Below, one piece after another: positions 42,322 through 50,369 of a DNA stretch of 64,000 nucleotides. The position numbers and the translations under genes were made by a program. The notes below the pieces were generated by a model, which saw only the letters and a list, made by a program, of their open reading frames with translations, ran no database searches and was not told the origin of the DNA. Every line of letters starts with the position of its first letter. The stretch's first letter is position 1. Source of the DNA: VXYK01 sp965221585 (lineage in GTDB: Bacteria > Actinomycetota > Acidimicrobiia > Acidimicrobiales > Aldehydirespiratoraceae); NCBI GenBank assembly GCA_965221585.1, contig OZ244898.1:868001-932000 (forward strand), given 5' to 3'.

Positions 42322-44763
42322 ATGCGTCTTTGTCGTAATGCCGGGGGTGCTTCTCGATTGCCTCGAGTCGGGTTCGGTCTGAGTTTGTTGTTCGCTCTGG
42401 TTGCCGCGTCGGTTCTGCCTGCGACGGCCCAGGACTCGAGCACCGATGGCAACGTGCCGCAGTCGGGCGAAGCGAACCCACGCGGATTCTCCAATTCCGA
42501 TCCTGTGTTCGTCGAGGGCAATTCGACGATGCGCAGGATGCACGACGAGGCTGCGGCTCGTGAGCGGGTCGGTGCCCCGGTCTCGGCTACCGACGCAGAC
42601 GGAGATGCGCTCACGTATGCGCTGATAGGCAAGGACGCGGCCTCGTTCTCGGTCGACGGCGAGGGTCAGATCTCGGTTGGAGCGGCCATTGCCGACAGTG
42701 GTCGGATCAGTTTCCGGTTCTGGGTGACGGTTTCAGACGGCAAGGACTCGGAGGGGAACCTGGAAGTTGAGCCGGTCGTCGACGACATAATCTTCGTGAC
42801 GATCACTGTCACCTCGACGCTGGGTGAGCGCGTACCGGCCAGAGACATCGGCCTTTCCAGGAACATCAACAGCAATCCGTTCGGAGTCTGGTCGGAGGGC
42901 ACGACCATGTGGGTGGCTGATTGGATCGACGACAAGGTGTACGCGCACAACCTGTCGACGGGATCCCGCAACCCGGACAAGGAGTTCGTCCTGGACTCCG
43001 CCAACGACAGCCCGTTCGGGATCTGGTCGGACGGCACGACCATGTGGGTGGCGGATGACAATGACCTGTATCTCTACGCCTACACGTTGTCCAGTGGCGT
43101 CCGCGACACCAGCAGGGAGTTCTCTGTTGAGGGAGACAACGACTGGCCTTGGAGTATCTGGTCGGACGGCACGACCATTTGGGTGGGCGACAGGTCTGAC
43201 AATGAACTGTATGCCTACACGCTGTCGAGCGGTGTCCGTGACTCGGACAGAGACATCGAGTTGGACCCGGAGAATGCCAGGTTCTACGACCTCTGGTCGG
43301 ACGGCACGACGCTGTGGGTTCCCGACCGGGACGACGACATGGTGTACGCCTATTCCCTGTCGACCGGCGAGCGTGATCCCGACAGTGAGTTCCCACTGAG
43401 TGACGAGAACTCCGATCCTGCCGGGATCTGGTCTGACGGCGAGACCGTCTGGATTGTGGATTCGATCGACGAACACACCTACGCCTACACGCTGTCGAGC
43501 GGCGCGAGTGGTTCCGGCGAGTTCGGGCTGGGGTCGGCCGTTGCCGACCATGTCGAAATGTTCGGGCTGGCCGAGGACAACGATTGTCCTGCCGACATGT
43601 GGGGCACGGACCGGACCGTGTGGATCGTCGACTGGTGCCTGGACCGCCTCTTCGCCTACGACAGTTCCTCGGGAGCACGCCAACCCGACAACGACATTGA
43701 ACTCGGCCCCGACAGTGGGGACCCGGCCGGCGTGTGGTCCGACGGGACCACGGTGTGGGTGTCGGACCCGACCGCAGACAAGTTGTTCGCCTACAACCTG
43801 TCGAGGGGTGCCCGCGCTTCCGACAGCGATCTGATCCTTGATCCGACCAACACCGACGCGACCGGTCTGTGGTCCGACGGTGAGACGATTTGGGTGGCAG
43901 ACCATCCGACGGACACATTGTTTGCGTACAGCCTGTCGTCGGGGGACCGTACACCTGATCTCGACATTGTGTTGGATCCCCAGAACACGATCGCGGTCGG
44001 TCTGTGGTCTGACGGTGAGACTATGTGGGTCGCAGACATTCCCGAGGGCCGGATATTTGCGTACGGTCTGCAGAGCGGGGCCAGGGATGCGGCCTCCGAC
44101 ATCGAGTTGGCGTCGGACAACAGCGGTGTCTGGGGGATCTGGTCGGACGGAACCAACATGCTCGTGGTCGACCGCTTCGACGCCAAGCTCTACGCGTATG
44201 CGGTGTCGGCGCCCGGATCAGGATTCGCCGACGTCAACCCGGTCAGCTACTCCTTCGACTACATGGAACTGCTGTACAGCGCCGGGATCGTCACCGGCAC
44301 CTCTGCGACGACGTACTCACCGACCGATTTCGCGACTCGTGAACAGGTGGCGACGATGTTGGCCCGTACCTATGAGGAGCTGACCGGGAGCCCTGCCGAA
44401 GTGGTCGAGACAGGCTTCGGCGACATCTCCTCGTCGCCGGCGGCTGACGACATCGCCCGCATCTTCGGGCTCGGCATCACCACCGGCACGTCCGAGACGA
44501 CCTATTCGCCAACGGAACTCATCACTCGTGAGCAGGTGGCTGCGATGCTGTCCCGGATGTACACGGTGATCACGGGAAGCCCCGCTGATGCGGTGCTCAC
44601 CGGCTTCGTCGACATCTCGTCGTCGTTCGCGGCTGACGACATCGCCCGGATCTACGGGCTTGGGATCACCACCGGCACGACCGACACCACATTCTCGCCG
44701 AGCGACCTCGCGACTCGTGAGCAGATGGCGGCGTTCATCGGCCGCCTCATACGGGTGCTGTAG
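42322..44763 (+). CDS. Secreted ten-repeat propeller-like protein with SLH-like C-terminus
   Basis: An 813-residue secreted protein. Signal peptide ending VLPATAQ (about residue 37); a cadherin-like segment (VSATDADGDALTYALIG); then ten repeats of about 45 residues built on WSDGTTMWVAD and LYAYTLSSG (first near residue 190, last near 620); then three SLH-like units of about 55 residues (FADVNP..., FGDISSS..., FVDISSS...), each with ITTGTSETTYSP and TREQVAAML. The repeats probably form a beta-propeller; SLH units would tie it to the cell wall. Repeat 6 is the most divergent. ATG at 42322 begins the signal peptide. Confidence 0.85.
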   Translation: MRLCRNAGGASRLPRVGFGLSLLFALVAASVLPATAQDSSTDGNVPQSGEANPRGFSNSDPVFVEGNSTMRRMHDEAAARERVGAPVSATDADGDALTYALIGKDAASFSVDGEGQISVGAAIADSGRISFRFWVTVSDGKDSEGNLEVEPVVDDIIFVTITVTSTLGERVPARDIGLSRNINSNPFGVWSEGTTMWVADWIDDKVYAHNLSTGSRNPDKEFVLDSANDSPFGIWSDGTTMWVADDNDLYLYAYTLSSGVRDTSREFSVEGDNDWPWSIWSDGTTIWVGDRSDNELYAYTLSSGVRDSDRDIELDPENARFYDLWSDGTTLWVPDRDDDMVYAYSLSTGERDPDSEFPLSDENSDPAGIWSDGETVWIVDSIDEHTYAYTLSSGASGSGEFGLGSAVADHVEMFGLAEDNDCPADMWGTDRTVWIVDWCLDRLFAYDSSSGARQPDNDIELGPDSGDPAGVWSDGTTVWVSDPTADKLFAYNLSRGARASDSDLILDPTNTDATGLWSDGETIWVADHPTDTLFAYSLSSGDRTPDLDIVLDPQNTIAVGLWSDGETMWVADIPEGRIFAYGLQSGARDAASDIELASDNSGVWGIWSDGTNMLVVDRFDAKLYAYAVSAPGSGFADVNPVSYSFDYMELLYSAGIVTGTSATTYSPTDFATREQVATMLARTYEELTGSPAEVVETGFGDISSSPAADDIARIFGLGITTGTSETTYSPTELITREQVAAMLSRMYTVITGSPADAVLTGFVDISSSFAADDIARIYGLGITTGTTDTTFSPSDLATREQMAAFIGRLIRVL

Positions 44764-44798
44764 GCTCGCAGTCGGCGCCGTTTCAGGCCCTGAAGTGT

Positions 44799-45629
44799 CT
44801 AGTGCTCGAAGCGGGCACGGATGGCGGGGTTGGTGACGGCCCTGGGCAGGTCGTGCCGGTCGATTCCGGCACGGCTCGGACCTCCGTCAACCGGGATGGT
44901 CTGACCAGTCACATAGTCGGCGAGGTCGCTGAGCAGGAAGAGGGTGACATCCGCGATGTCGTCGGGACGCCCGCGACGGCCCAGGGTTATGGACGCAGCC
45001 ATGGGGTCTACCTCGTCGGGATCGCGGCCAGACCGCGGCGTGTTGATCGTGCCGGGCGCCACGCCGTTGACCCGGATACCGTGGCGCCCCCACTCCATCG
45101 CCATGGTGCGAGTCAGAGAGTCCAAGCCGGCCTTGGCTGCACCGTAGGCCCCGAGGAGGGGCTGGCCGGCGCTGGCGATCGAGGAGATGTTGACGATCGC
45201 GCCGCCGCGGCCGTCGCTGATCAGTTGCCTTGCCACGTGCTGCGCGCTGATGAAGGCGTAGCGCAGGTTGGTCGTGAGCAGATGGTCGAACGTTTCGATG
45301 GGGTAGTCCGAGAGGCGGTGCCAGTACTGCGGTGTCACGCCGCCGACGACGTTGACGAGCAGGTCCGGGACCCCGAGCGCCTGGGAGCCGTTGTCGATAG
45401 CGGACCTGAGCGCGTCGAAGTCGCTGACATCTGCCACCTGTGCCGATGCCTGCACTCCGAGGGCGCTTACCGTTTCGGTGGTGTCTTCGACGTGCTCTTG
45501 AACAGCACTGATGGCGATGATGTCGGCCCCCGCCTCAGCGATCCGTCTGCAAACGGAAGTGCCGATTCCTCCGCCACCACCCCCTACGACGACTGCGGTG
45601 CGTTCGGCCAGAGAGATCTCGACTGCCAT
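44799..45629 (-). CDS. Short-chain dehydrogenase/reductase
   Basis: A 276-residue classical SDR: nucleotide-binding GGGGGGIGTS, Ser in IVNISSIAS, YGAAKAG active site, and the GRRGRPDDIADVTLFLLSDLADYVTGQTIPVDGG end typical of FabG-like enzymes. The usual NNAG is NVVGG. Substrate unknown. Convergent with the SLH-like protein gene. Confidence 0.88.
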   Translation of the reverse strand: MAVEISLAERTAVVVGGGGGGIGTSVCRRIAEAGADIIAISAVQEHVEDTTETVSALGVQASAQVADVSDFDALRSAIDNGSQALGVPDLLVNVVGGVTPQYWHRLSDYPIETFDHLLTTNLRYAFISAQHVARQLISDGRGGAIVNISSIASAGQPLLGAYGAAKAGLDSLTRTMAMEWGRHGIRVNGVAPGTINTPRSGRDPDEVDPMAASITLGRRGRPDDIADVTLFLLSDLADYVTGQTIPVDGGPSRAGIDRHDLPRAVTNPAIRARFEH

Positions 45630-45678
45630 CGTTGTATAGTCGCACGCCGACGCACTGGCGCTAGCATTTTGGGTCTAA

Positions 45679-45753
45679 GCGTCGGTGCCCGAGCGGACCA
45701 AGGGAACGGCCTGCAAAGCCGTAAAGCCGCGGGTTCAAATCCCGCCCGGCGCT
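45679..45753 (+). tRNA. tRNA-Cys (GCA)
   Basis: Acceptor arms GCGTCGG and CCGGCGC pair with one G-T; anticodon arm ACGGC-CTGCAAA-GCCGT gives GCA; T arm GCGGG-TTCAAAT-CCCGC. Discriminator T, CCA not encoded. The RpiR regulator on the opposite strand ends 7 bp away. Confidence 0.95.
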
Positions 45754-45759
45754 CTCCAT

Positions 45760-46659
45760 TCAGCCTTTGGGAATGAACGTCTCGGTTGCAGCCCAGAGCG
45801 CTTCGAGGCGGTCGACGCGCTGCTTGGCCTCTGCCTGGACGAGCACTGCGACATCGGCGACGACCAGTTCGGCGACGACCACGGCTGGAACAGAGCTGTC
45901 GAACGGGCCGACCGCCGGAACCGACACCTGGCAGAGCACCTCCGCTGAGGCTGCCAGGGGAGAGAGCGGGCTGTCAGTGACCGCCGCGAGGGGGACTCCC
46001 TGGTCGACCAGGGCTTCAGCCGCGGCCACAGAGGAGTTGCGATAGCGGTAGAAGGCGATGATTATCGCCAGATCTCCCGGGCCTGCGTCGACCAGATCCC
46101 GGCCGGCAGAGTGCTCCTCGACCAGGTGCACCCGAGGCCGGATCATCGAAAGACCGCTGCGGAGCGCATGGGCGCCGGCCATCGAGGTCTCGCCTGAAAC
46201 GATCCAGACCGAACCGGCGGCCGCAGCCCGCTCGGCAATGGCCCGAATCTCACCCCGCGCCACCGTTGCTGCGGCAGACTCGAATCCGCCGAAGAGCTCG
46301 TCCAGCGCGGAGGGCCCCTCGGACGGGTCGCGCCTGATGCGATCCCGCGGGCGGGAGAGGTCGTCCTCGACCCTCCGCCGGGCCACGGTCTGCAGCGATG
46401 CGTAGTCGTCGAATCCCAGCTTGTTGGCGAACCGGACGATGGACGGTCGGCTCGTACCGATCCGGCTGGCAAGCTCGGACACAGTCCCGAACGCGAGCAG
46501 AGTCGGCTCGGAGGCCACGACCTCAGCAATACGACGCTCGGTCGGGGTCAACGCTCCGCCGGCCCTGGCGATCAGTTCCGTGATTGTGGTCACCGCAGGC
46601 GAACTGAGCAGCACTTCAGACGGTGTGTCTGTGGGGAGCTGGTCTTCGTACTTGTGCAT
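45760..46659 (-). CDS. MurR/RpiR family transcriptional regulator
   Basis: A 299-residue regulator. N-terminal RpiR helix-turn-helix (TPTERRIAEVVASEPTLLAFGTVSELASRIGTSRPSIVRFANKLGF) and a C-terminal SIS sugar-phosphate-binding domain (GSVWIVSGETSMAGAH, PGDLAIIIAFYRYRNS). Divergent from the KamA-type gene, with palindromes in the 93-bp gap, so it likely controls that gene and itself. The effector is not evident. Confidence 0.88.
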   Translation of the reverse strand: MHKYEDQLPTDTPSEVLLSSPAVTTITELIARAGGALTPTERRIAEVVASEPTLLAFGTVSELASRIGTSRPSIVRFANKLGFDDYASLQTVARRRVEDDLSRPRDRIRRDPSEGPSALDELFGGFESAAATVARGEIRAIAERAAAAGSVWIVSGETSMAGAHALRSGLSMIRPRVHLVEEHSAGRDLVDAGPGDLAIIIAFYRYRNSSVAAAEALVDQGVPLAAVTDSPLSPLAASAEVLCQVSVPAVGPFDSSVPAVVVAELVVADVAVLVQAEAKQRVDRLEALWAATETFIPKG

Positions 46660-46699
46660 TATAGAACAACTACTATAGTGTGCTGTTCATTGTTGAACA
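46660..46699. promoter_or_regulatory. Palindromic operator candidates between the RpiR gene and the KamA-type gene
   Basis: TATAG-N8-CTATA (46660-46677) touches the regulator's start codon, and TGTTCA-TTGT-TGAACA (46684-46699) is a perfect 16-bp palindrome. The arms run GTTC...GAAC, the reverse of a LexA box. Both are placed to act on the divergent promoters. Confidence 0.5.
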
Positions 46700-46752
46700 T
46701 CAGCGGTGGACGGTGCTTCAACCGATCGAGCGCACGGAAGCAAGAACCGATC

Positions 46753-48228
46753 ATGGGCAAGGCAAAATACGAACCGGCTGACAGGGAGCGGCTTGTCCTC
46801 GACGCCGTGGAGAACCCCAGATACGACCGGCAGATCCTCAACGGCCTTGACCCCTTCGTCAACGGCACAGCCCCCCAGGACATGCTCGGATTCTATACCC
46901 CCTCCGAAATCGATCAACTTGTCCAGATCCGGGGCACCGAGCGCGACATTGAATCCCGCATGCCGGTGAAGATGACCCGCCACTACTTCGAGATAGCCAA
47001 GAACAGCCCAGCCCTCCAGAAGCTCGTCAAAGCATCCCCCGACGAGACTCTCGACCTCGACGGTGTCGAGGATCCCGGCAAGCAGATGGACTACAGCCCC
47101 GTCGACGGCCTCCTCCACAAATACGAGATGGGCCTCCTCTATGTGATCTCGACCTGCTCCGCGCACTGCCGGTTCTGCTACCGGGAGGAGTTGATCGCCC
47201 GCAAACCTGTCGAGCACCGCGACGGAACCGTCAAGAAGAAGAACCTCGCCCAGATTCTTGAGGTCACCAACTACATCTGTGAGCACAACGCCGCGGTCGT
47301 CTCCAACGGCGGTCGTCACCCGGAAACCGGCCGTGGGAAACTCCGCGAGATGCTCCTGTCCGGCGGAGACCCCATGGTGCTGCCCAACAGCAAGCTCGCC
47401 GCCTGGTTCACCGCCCTCGCCGAAGCCGGCGTTGAGGCGATCCGGCTCGGCACCAAGGAACTGGCCTTCCACCCCGACCGCTTCGACCAGGCCTTCCTCG
47501 ACATGATGGACCGCTTCCACGACGTCTACCCGGACGTCGGGTTCCGGCTGATGACGCACTTCAACCATCCCGACGAATTGCTTGCCAAGACGCCCGACGG
47601 CGACTACACCGACGACGGCAACGGTTTCTACAAGTGGCACACCGCCACCCGAAGAGCGATCGAAGCCGTGATCTCTCGAGGGTGGATCAGCGTGGAGAAC
47701 CAGTCGCCGATCATCCGAGGCGTCAACGACGACCCCGACGCGCTCAGAATCCTGCAGCGCACGCTCAAGCGGGTCGGCGTCGAGAACCACTACTTCTTCG
47801 GCGGCCGCGACATCGTCGCCTACCGGGCGTTCAACGTCCCCGTCGAGGAAGCCTGGAGGATCGTCAACGAGTCGCAGAAGGGGCTCTCCGGCGTGGAGGC
47901 GCACGCCCGTCTGGCGATGGCCCACTACCAGGGCAAGACGGAGGTGTGCGCCGTCACCGATGACCCGGTCCCGGGACTCGCGGGGGCTGAGAACGGAGTC
48001 GTCATACTCAAGCTCCTGCGCGGCGTCGCCGACGCCGCAGACCGGGGCAAGGTGTGCATCGTGGGCCGAAACCCCGAGGCTCTCTGGTTCGACGACTACG
48101 AGGACCGGGTCCTGTTCGACGAGGCCGGCCTGTTCGACGAGGCCCGCCCGTACGACGACATCAGCCTGTTCGACCACCACCGGGTCGAGTCGGTAGAGAC
48201 CGGTGAGCGGGTGCTGGCCCTAGCCTGA
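46753..48228 (+). CDS. KamA-family radical SAM enzyme (lysine 2,3-aminomutase-like)
   Basis: A 491-residue radical SAM protein. The cluster motif STCSAHCRFCYREE (CxxxCxxC, near residue 145) and the following LSGGDPMVLPNSKL are those of lysine 2,3-aminomutase and EpmB. PLP use is expected for the family. It is longer than typical KamA at both ends; the C-terminal 50 residues are acidic and repetitive (VLFDEAGLFDEARP). No lysine-fermentation genes adjoin, so the substrate is open. ATG at 46753 follows the palindromic operators. Confidence 0.82.
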   Translation: MGKAKYEPADRERLVLDAVENPRYDRQILNGLDPFVNGTAPQDMLGFYTPSEIDQLVQIRGTERDIESRMPVKMTRHYFEIAKNSPALQKLVKASPDETLDLDGVEDPGKQMDYSPVDGLLHKYEMGLLYVISTCSAHCRFCYREELIARKPVEHRDGTVKKKNLAQILEVTNYICEHNAAVVSNGGRHPETGRGKLREMLLSGGDPMVLPNSKLAAWFTALAEAGVEAIRLGTKELAFHPDRFDQAFLDMMDRFHDVYPDVGFRLMTHFNHPDELLAKTPDGDYTDDGNGFYKWHTATRRAIEAVISRGWISVENQSPIIRGVNDDPDALRILQRTLKRVGVENHYFFGGRDIVAYRAFNVPVEEAWRIVNESQKGLSGVEAHARLAMAHYQGKTEVCAVTDDPVPGLAGAENGVVILKLLRGVADAADRGKVCIVGRNPEALWFDDYEDRVLFDEAGLFDEARPYDDISLFDHHRVESVETGERVLALA

Positions 48229-48296
48229 ACGGCGGTTCCCGGCACGGTCGTGGCAGTCGAAATGGCGTGTAGCGGTGGTACAGTTCGGGTCTGTTG

Positions 48297-48370
48297 GGGC
48301 CGTTAGCTCAGTTGGTTAGAGCGCCTGCTCGACACGCAGGAGGTCACAAGTTCGACTCTTGTACGGCCCA
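48297..48370 (+). tRNA. tRNA-Val (GAC)
   Basis: Acceptor arms GGGCCGT and ACGGCCC pair; anticodon arm CCTGC-TCGACAC-GCAGG gives GAC; T arm ACAAG-TTCGACT-CTTGT. Discriminator A, CCA not encoded. The trpC start codon begins 3 nt after the discriminator base. Confidence 0.95.
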
Positions 48371-48372
48371 CG

Positions 48373-49101
48373 ATGACATCGGACGACAAGTCTGTGGGCC
48401 ATGCGTTCAAGAACGCCCTGACCGCCAAACCTGAAATGGCGATCATCGCCGAAGTGAAGCGCAAGTCACCGTCCGCAGGGGCCTTGAGTCTAGGACTCGG
48501 AGCCGCTGAGACCGCTTTGGAGTATGTGCGCGGCGGTGCGTCCTGCATCTCGGTGCTTACCGAGGGCCCGCGGTTCGGTGGCAGCCCCGAAGACCTGAAA
48601 GCTGTCAAGAAAGCCGTCGACGCTCCGGTGCTCCGCAAGGACTTCCTCACGACCCCCCAAGACATCCACGACGCAGCCGCGATGGGCGCGGATGCAGTGC
48701 TGCTGATCGTCGAAGACATCGGATCTGTCGCCGAGGTCGCGGACCTCCAAGATCTCGCTCTCAGCTTGGGCATGGATGCCCTCACCGAGGTACGCGCGGA
48801 ACACGACCTGGCTATGGCAGCAGAAGCGGGCGCCTACATGATCGCCGTGAACCAACGCGACAATCCCAAGGACACGCGTTTCACGGTCGACCACGACAAG
48901 GCCGTGCGCATGGCCGGCCTGCTGGCCGAACTGGGCCCAACAATCGTGACCGTGGCCGCATCCGGGATTGAGACGGCCGATGGAACCAAGCTCAGGGACT
49001 TGGCCGAAGTCGGCTACGACGCAGCACTGATCGGAGAGGCCCTGGTGCGCAGCGACTCCCCGGCCGACCGGCTCCGCGCCATGCTCGACACCCTCGCTTA
49101 G
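48373..49101 (+). CDS. trpC: Indole-3-glycerol phosphate synthase
   Basis: A 242-residue TIM-barrel enzyme of tryptophan synthesis. AIIAEVKRKSPSAG, SVLTEGPRFGGS, VLRKDFLTT, DAVLLIVEDI, MDALTEVRAE and AASGIETAD are in order. The normally conserved NNRNL is NQRDN, and the N-terminal helix is about 20 residues short. It may be a divergent or second copy. ATG at 48373 is 2 nt from the tRNA-Val 3' end and has no ribosome site of its own; ATG 48436 would cut into the conserved start. Confidence 0.88.
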   Translation: MTSDDKSVGHAFKNALTAKPEMAIIAEVKRKSPSAGALSLGLGAAETALEYVRGGASCISVLTEGPRFGGSPEDLKAVKKAVDAPVLRKDFLTTPQDIHDAAAMGADAVLLIVEDIGSVAEVADLQDLALSLGMDALTEVRAEHDLAMAAEAGAYMIAVNQRDNPKDTRFTVDHDKAVRMAGLLAELGPTIVTVAASGIETADGTKLRDLAEVGYDAALIGEALVRSDSPADRLRAMLDTLA

Positions 49102-49230
49102 ACGTACCTGAGGCACGCCTTGCAGCCGAATCGAACCTCGATCAGTGCCACCCGTGCAGAGAACTCAAGTCGCTAGCTCTATGGTGGTGATGCCTTCGGG
49201 CAACCTGTTCGACCGATCCTTGGGAGAAAG

Positions 49231-49494
49231 GTGAGCGGAGACACTGCATGGATGTTGGTATCCGCGGCACTGGTGATGTTCATGGTGCCCGGCCTGGCGT
49301 TGTTCTACGGCGGGATGGTCGGCACGAGAAACGTGCTCAACATGAACCTCTACTGCTCGGGAGTGATTAGTTGCTGTGGAACCAGATTCTCTCGATCGTG
49401 GCGGTGATGGCCTACAGCTTTGTAGCCACTCTCATCATCGCCAAGATCCTCAAATCCGCGATGGGACTGCGTACGACCGAAGACGACGAGACGG
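49231..49494 (+). pseudogene. amt: Ammonium transporter amt, 5' part with internal deletion
   Basis: GTG at 49231 (after GGGAGAAAG) opens a frame reading GDTAWMLVSAALVMFMVPGL and ALFYGGMVGTRNVLNMNLY, the unmistakable first helix of an Amt/AmtB channel. At about 49365-49371 the reading jumps frame, and the next stretch (LLWNQILSIVAVMAYSFVA, TLIIAKILKSAMGLRTTEDD) is the last Amt helix. Some 300 residues of the channel core are missing, and the first frame hits a stop at 49407. Similarity ends at about 49494, where the inserted element begins. The gene cannot make a transporter. Confidence 0.85.
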
Positions 49495-49670
49495 TCGCTA
49501 GATGCGACAAGACCATCGTCGCCGAGCCCGCCCCTAGTGGCGGGGTCGTCTACCGGCTCGCCGCCATGCCCGACGACGTCGAGCCCGAGACCGACAGCTA
49601 CTACGGCGACATGCTCGGCGACGTGTTCGGCACGGACCATGTTGGTGAGGTCGGGCATGCTGGCTTCTGA

Positions 49671-49895
49671 CGGGCGACCAATCCCCCCGCCCCCCCACCC
49701 GCACCCGCTCCGGAAGCATGGGACCGAGACGTCTGGACCGCCGCCCGCCGGGACGGAATCTGTGTGCATCGCTGGTGCGACCGACCCGCCTGGGACCGCT
49801 CCAAACGATGCCGAGAATGCACCCTCCAACGACGAGCGAAACACGCCCGCCAACGGGCAACGAAAGGCCTCCCGCCGATCCGTCACGACGGCTGA
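49671..49895 (+). pseudogene. Cys-rich zinc-ribbon-like C-terminal fragment
   Basis: In the same frame as the amt helix remnant but after a TGA (49668-49670), a 74-codon stretch reads through Pro/Ala-rich sequence into WDRDVWTAARRDGICVHRWC, DRPAWDRSKRCRECTLQRR and a basic end, stop at 49893. The C-x4-C and C-x2-C pairs suggest a small zinc ribbon. It has no start codon of its own, so it is probably a 3' remnant of an element gene. Confidence 0.35.
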
Positions 49896-49932
49896 AATCG
49901 GCGTGGCGAGACCCCGGATTTGACGTGACCAC

Positions 49933-50061
49933 GGGGTGGCCAACCCCCCGATTTTGGCCACCCCGTTTGGCCACCCCGTTGGCCACCCCCATACCCGCAG
50001 GTAAACCCCTGTTTCTCCTCGGGGTGGCCAACGTGGCCAACCCCCCCCCAGTGGCCACCCC
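49933..50061. repeat. Iteron-like repeats (GGGGTGGCCAA / TTGGCCACCCC)
   Basis: The 11-mer GGGGTGGCCAA occurs at 49933 and 50021. Its complement TTGGCCACCCC occurs at 49954, 49967 and 49979 with 12-13 bp spacing, and partial copies lie at 50033 and 50051. Clustered repeats in both orientations at near-helical spacing resemble plasmid replication iterons. They lie in a ~470-bp stretch (49896-50369) without a convincing gene. Confidence 0.55.
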
Positions 50062-50094
50062 GTGGTCACCCCACCTGACCGGCAGGCCCAAAGC

Positions 50095-50174
50095 CTCTGA
50101 TGGAGGCTCGTTTCTCTCTCCATCAGAGAGGGCGCTTGTGGTACCGCTCCAGAGCGTCTCGACACGCTCTGGAG
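50095..50174. repeat. Two adjacent perfect 11-bp hairpins
   Basis: Hairpin A: CTCTGATGGAG (50095-50105) with CTCCATCAGAG (50118-50128). Hairpin B: CTCCAGAGCGT (50147-50157) with ACGCTCTGGAG (50164-50174), loop CTCGAC. No T tract follows either, so they are not ordinary terminators. Next to the iteron-like repeats they could belong to an origin or transfer site. Confidence 0.55.
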
Positions 50175-50267
50175 AGCCCGATGGCTTGGGCCCCCGGAAA
50201 GTAAACCACCCCCACCCCCAGCGTGACCGGCTGCAGGCGTGCGTGTGCGCCGGCAGATCAGATCGTT

Positions 50268-50303
50268 TCGGCGCTCCAGGTCCTCTCGGCGCTCCAGGTC
50301 CTG
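50268..50303 (+). repeat. Tandem 18-bp repeat
   Basis: TCGGCGCTCCAGGTCCTC at 50268-50285 is repeated at 50286-50303 with one change at the last base. It lies between the hairpins and the 3' end of the secreted-protein gene. Confidence 0.7.
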
Positions 50304-50369
50304 GAGTCTCCTGGGGCCAACAGCACCAGCGCGACGACGAGAGCGGCTAGGCGGCGGGTCATTCGTCGC

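Noticed and set aside
46684..46699. LexA box at TGTTCATTGTTGAACA
   Set aside because: The half-sites are in the opposite order (GTTC...GAAC) from the LexA box (GAAC...GTTC) seen at recA and lexA.
46687..48180. 497-codon open frame on the minus strand opposite the KamA-type gene
   Set aside because: Mirror of a high-GC coding sequence; Val/Asp/Glu/Gly-biased with no recognisable domain, while the plus strand encodes a clear radical SAM enzyme.
49350..50165. 271-codon minus-strand frame in the amt/iteron region
   Set aside because: Spans the amt remnant antisense and the GGCCACCCC repeats; composition is repeat-driven with no domain.
50095..50174. Intrinsic terminators for the secreted-protein gene
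   Set aside because: The hairpins are strong but no T tract (or A tract for the minus strand) adjoins them.
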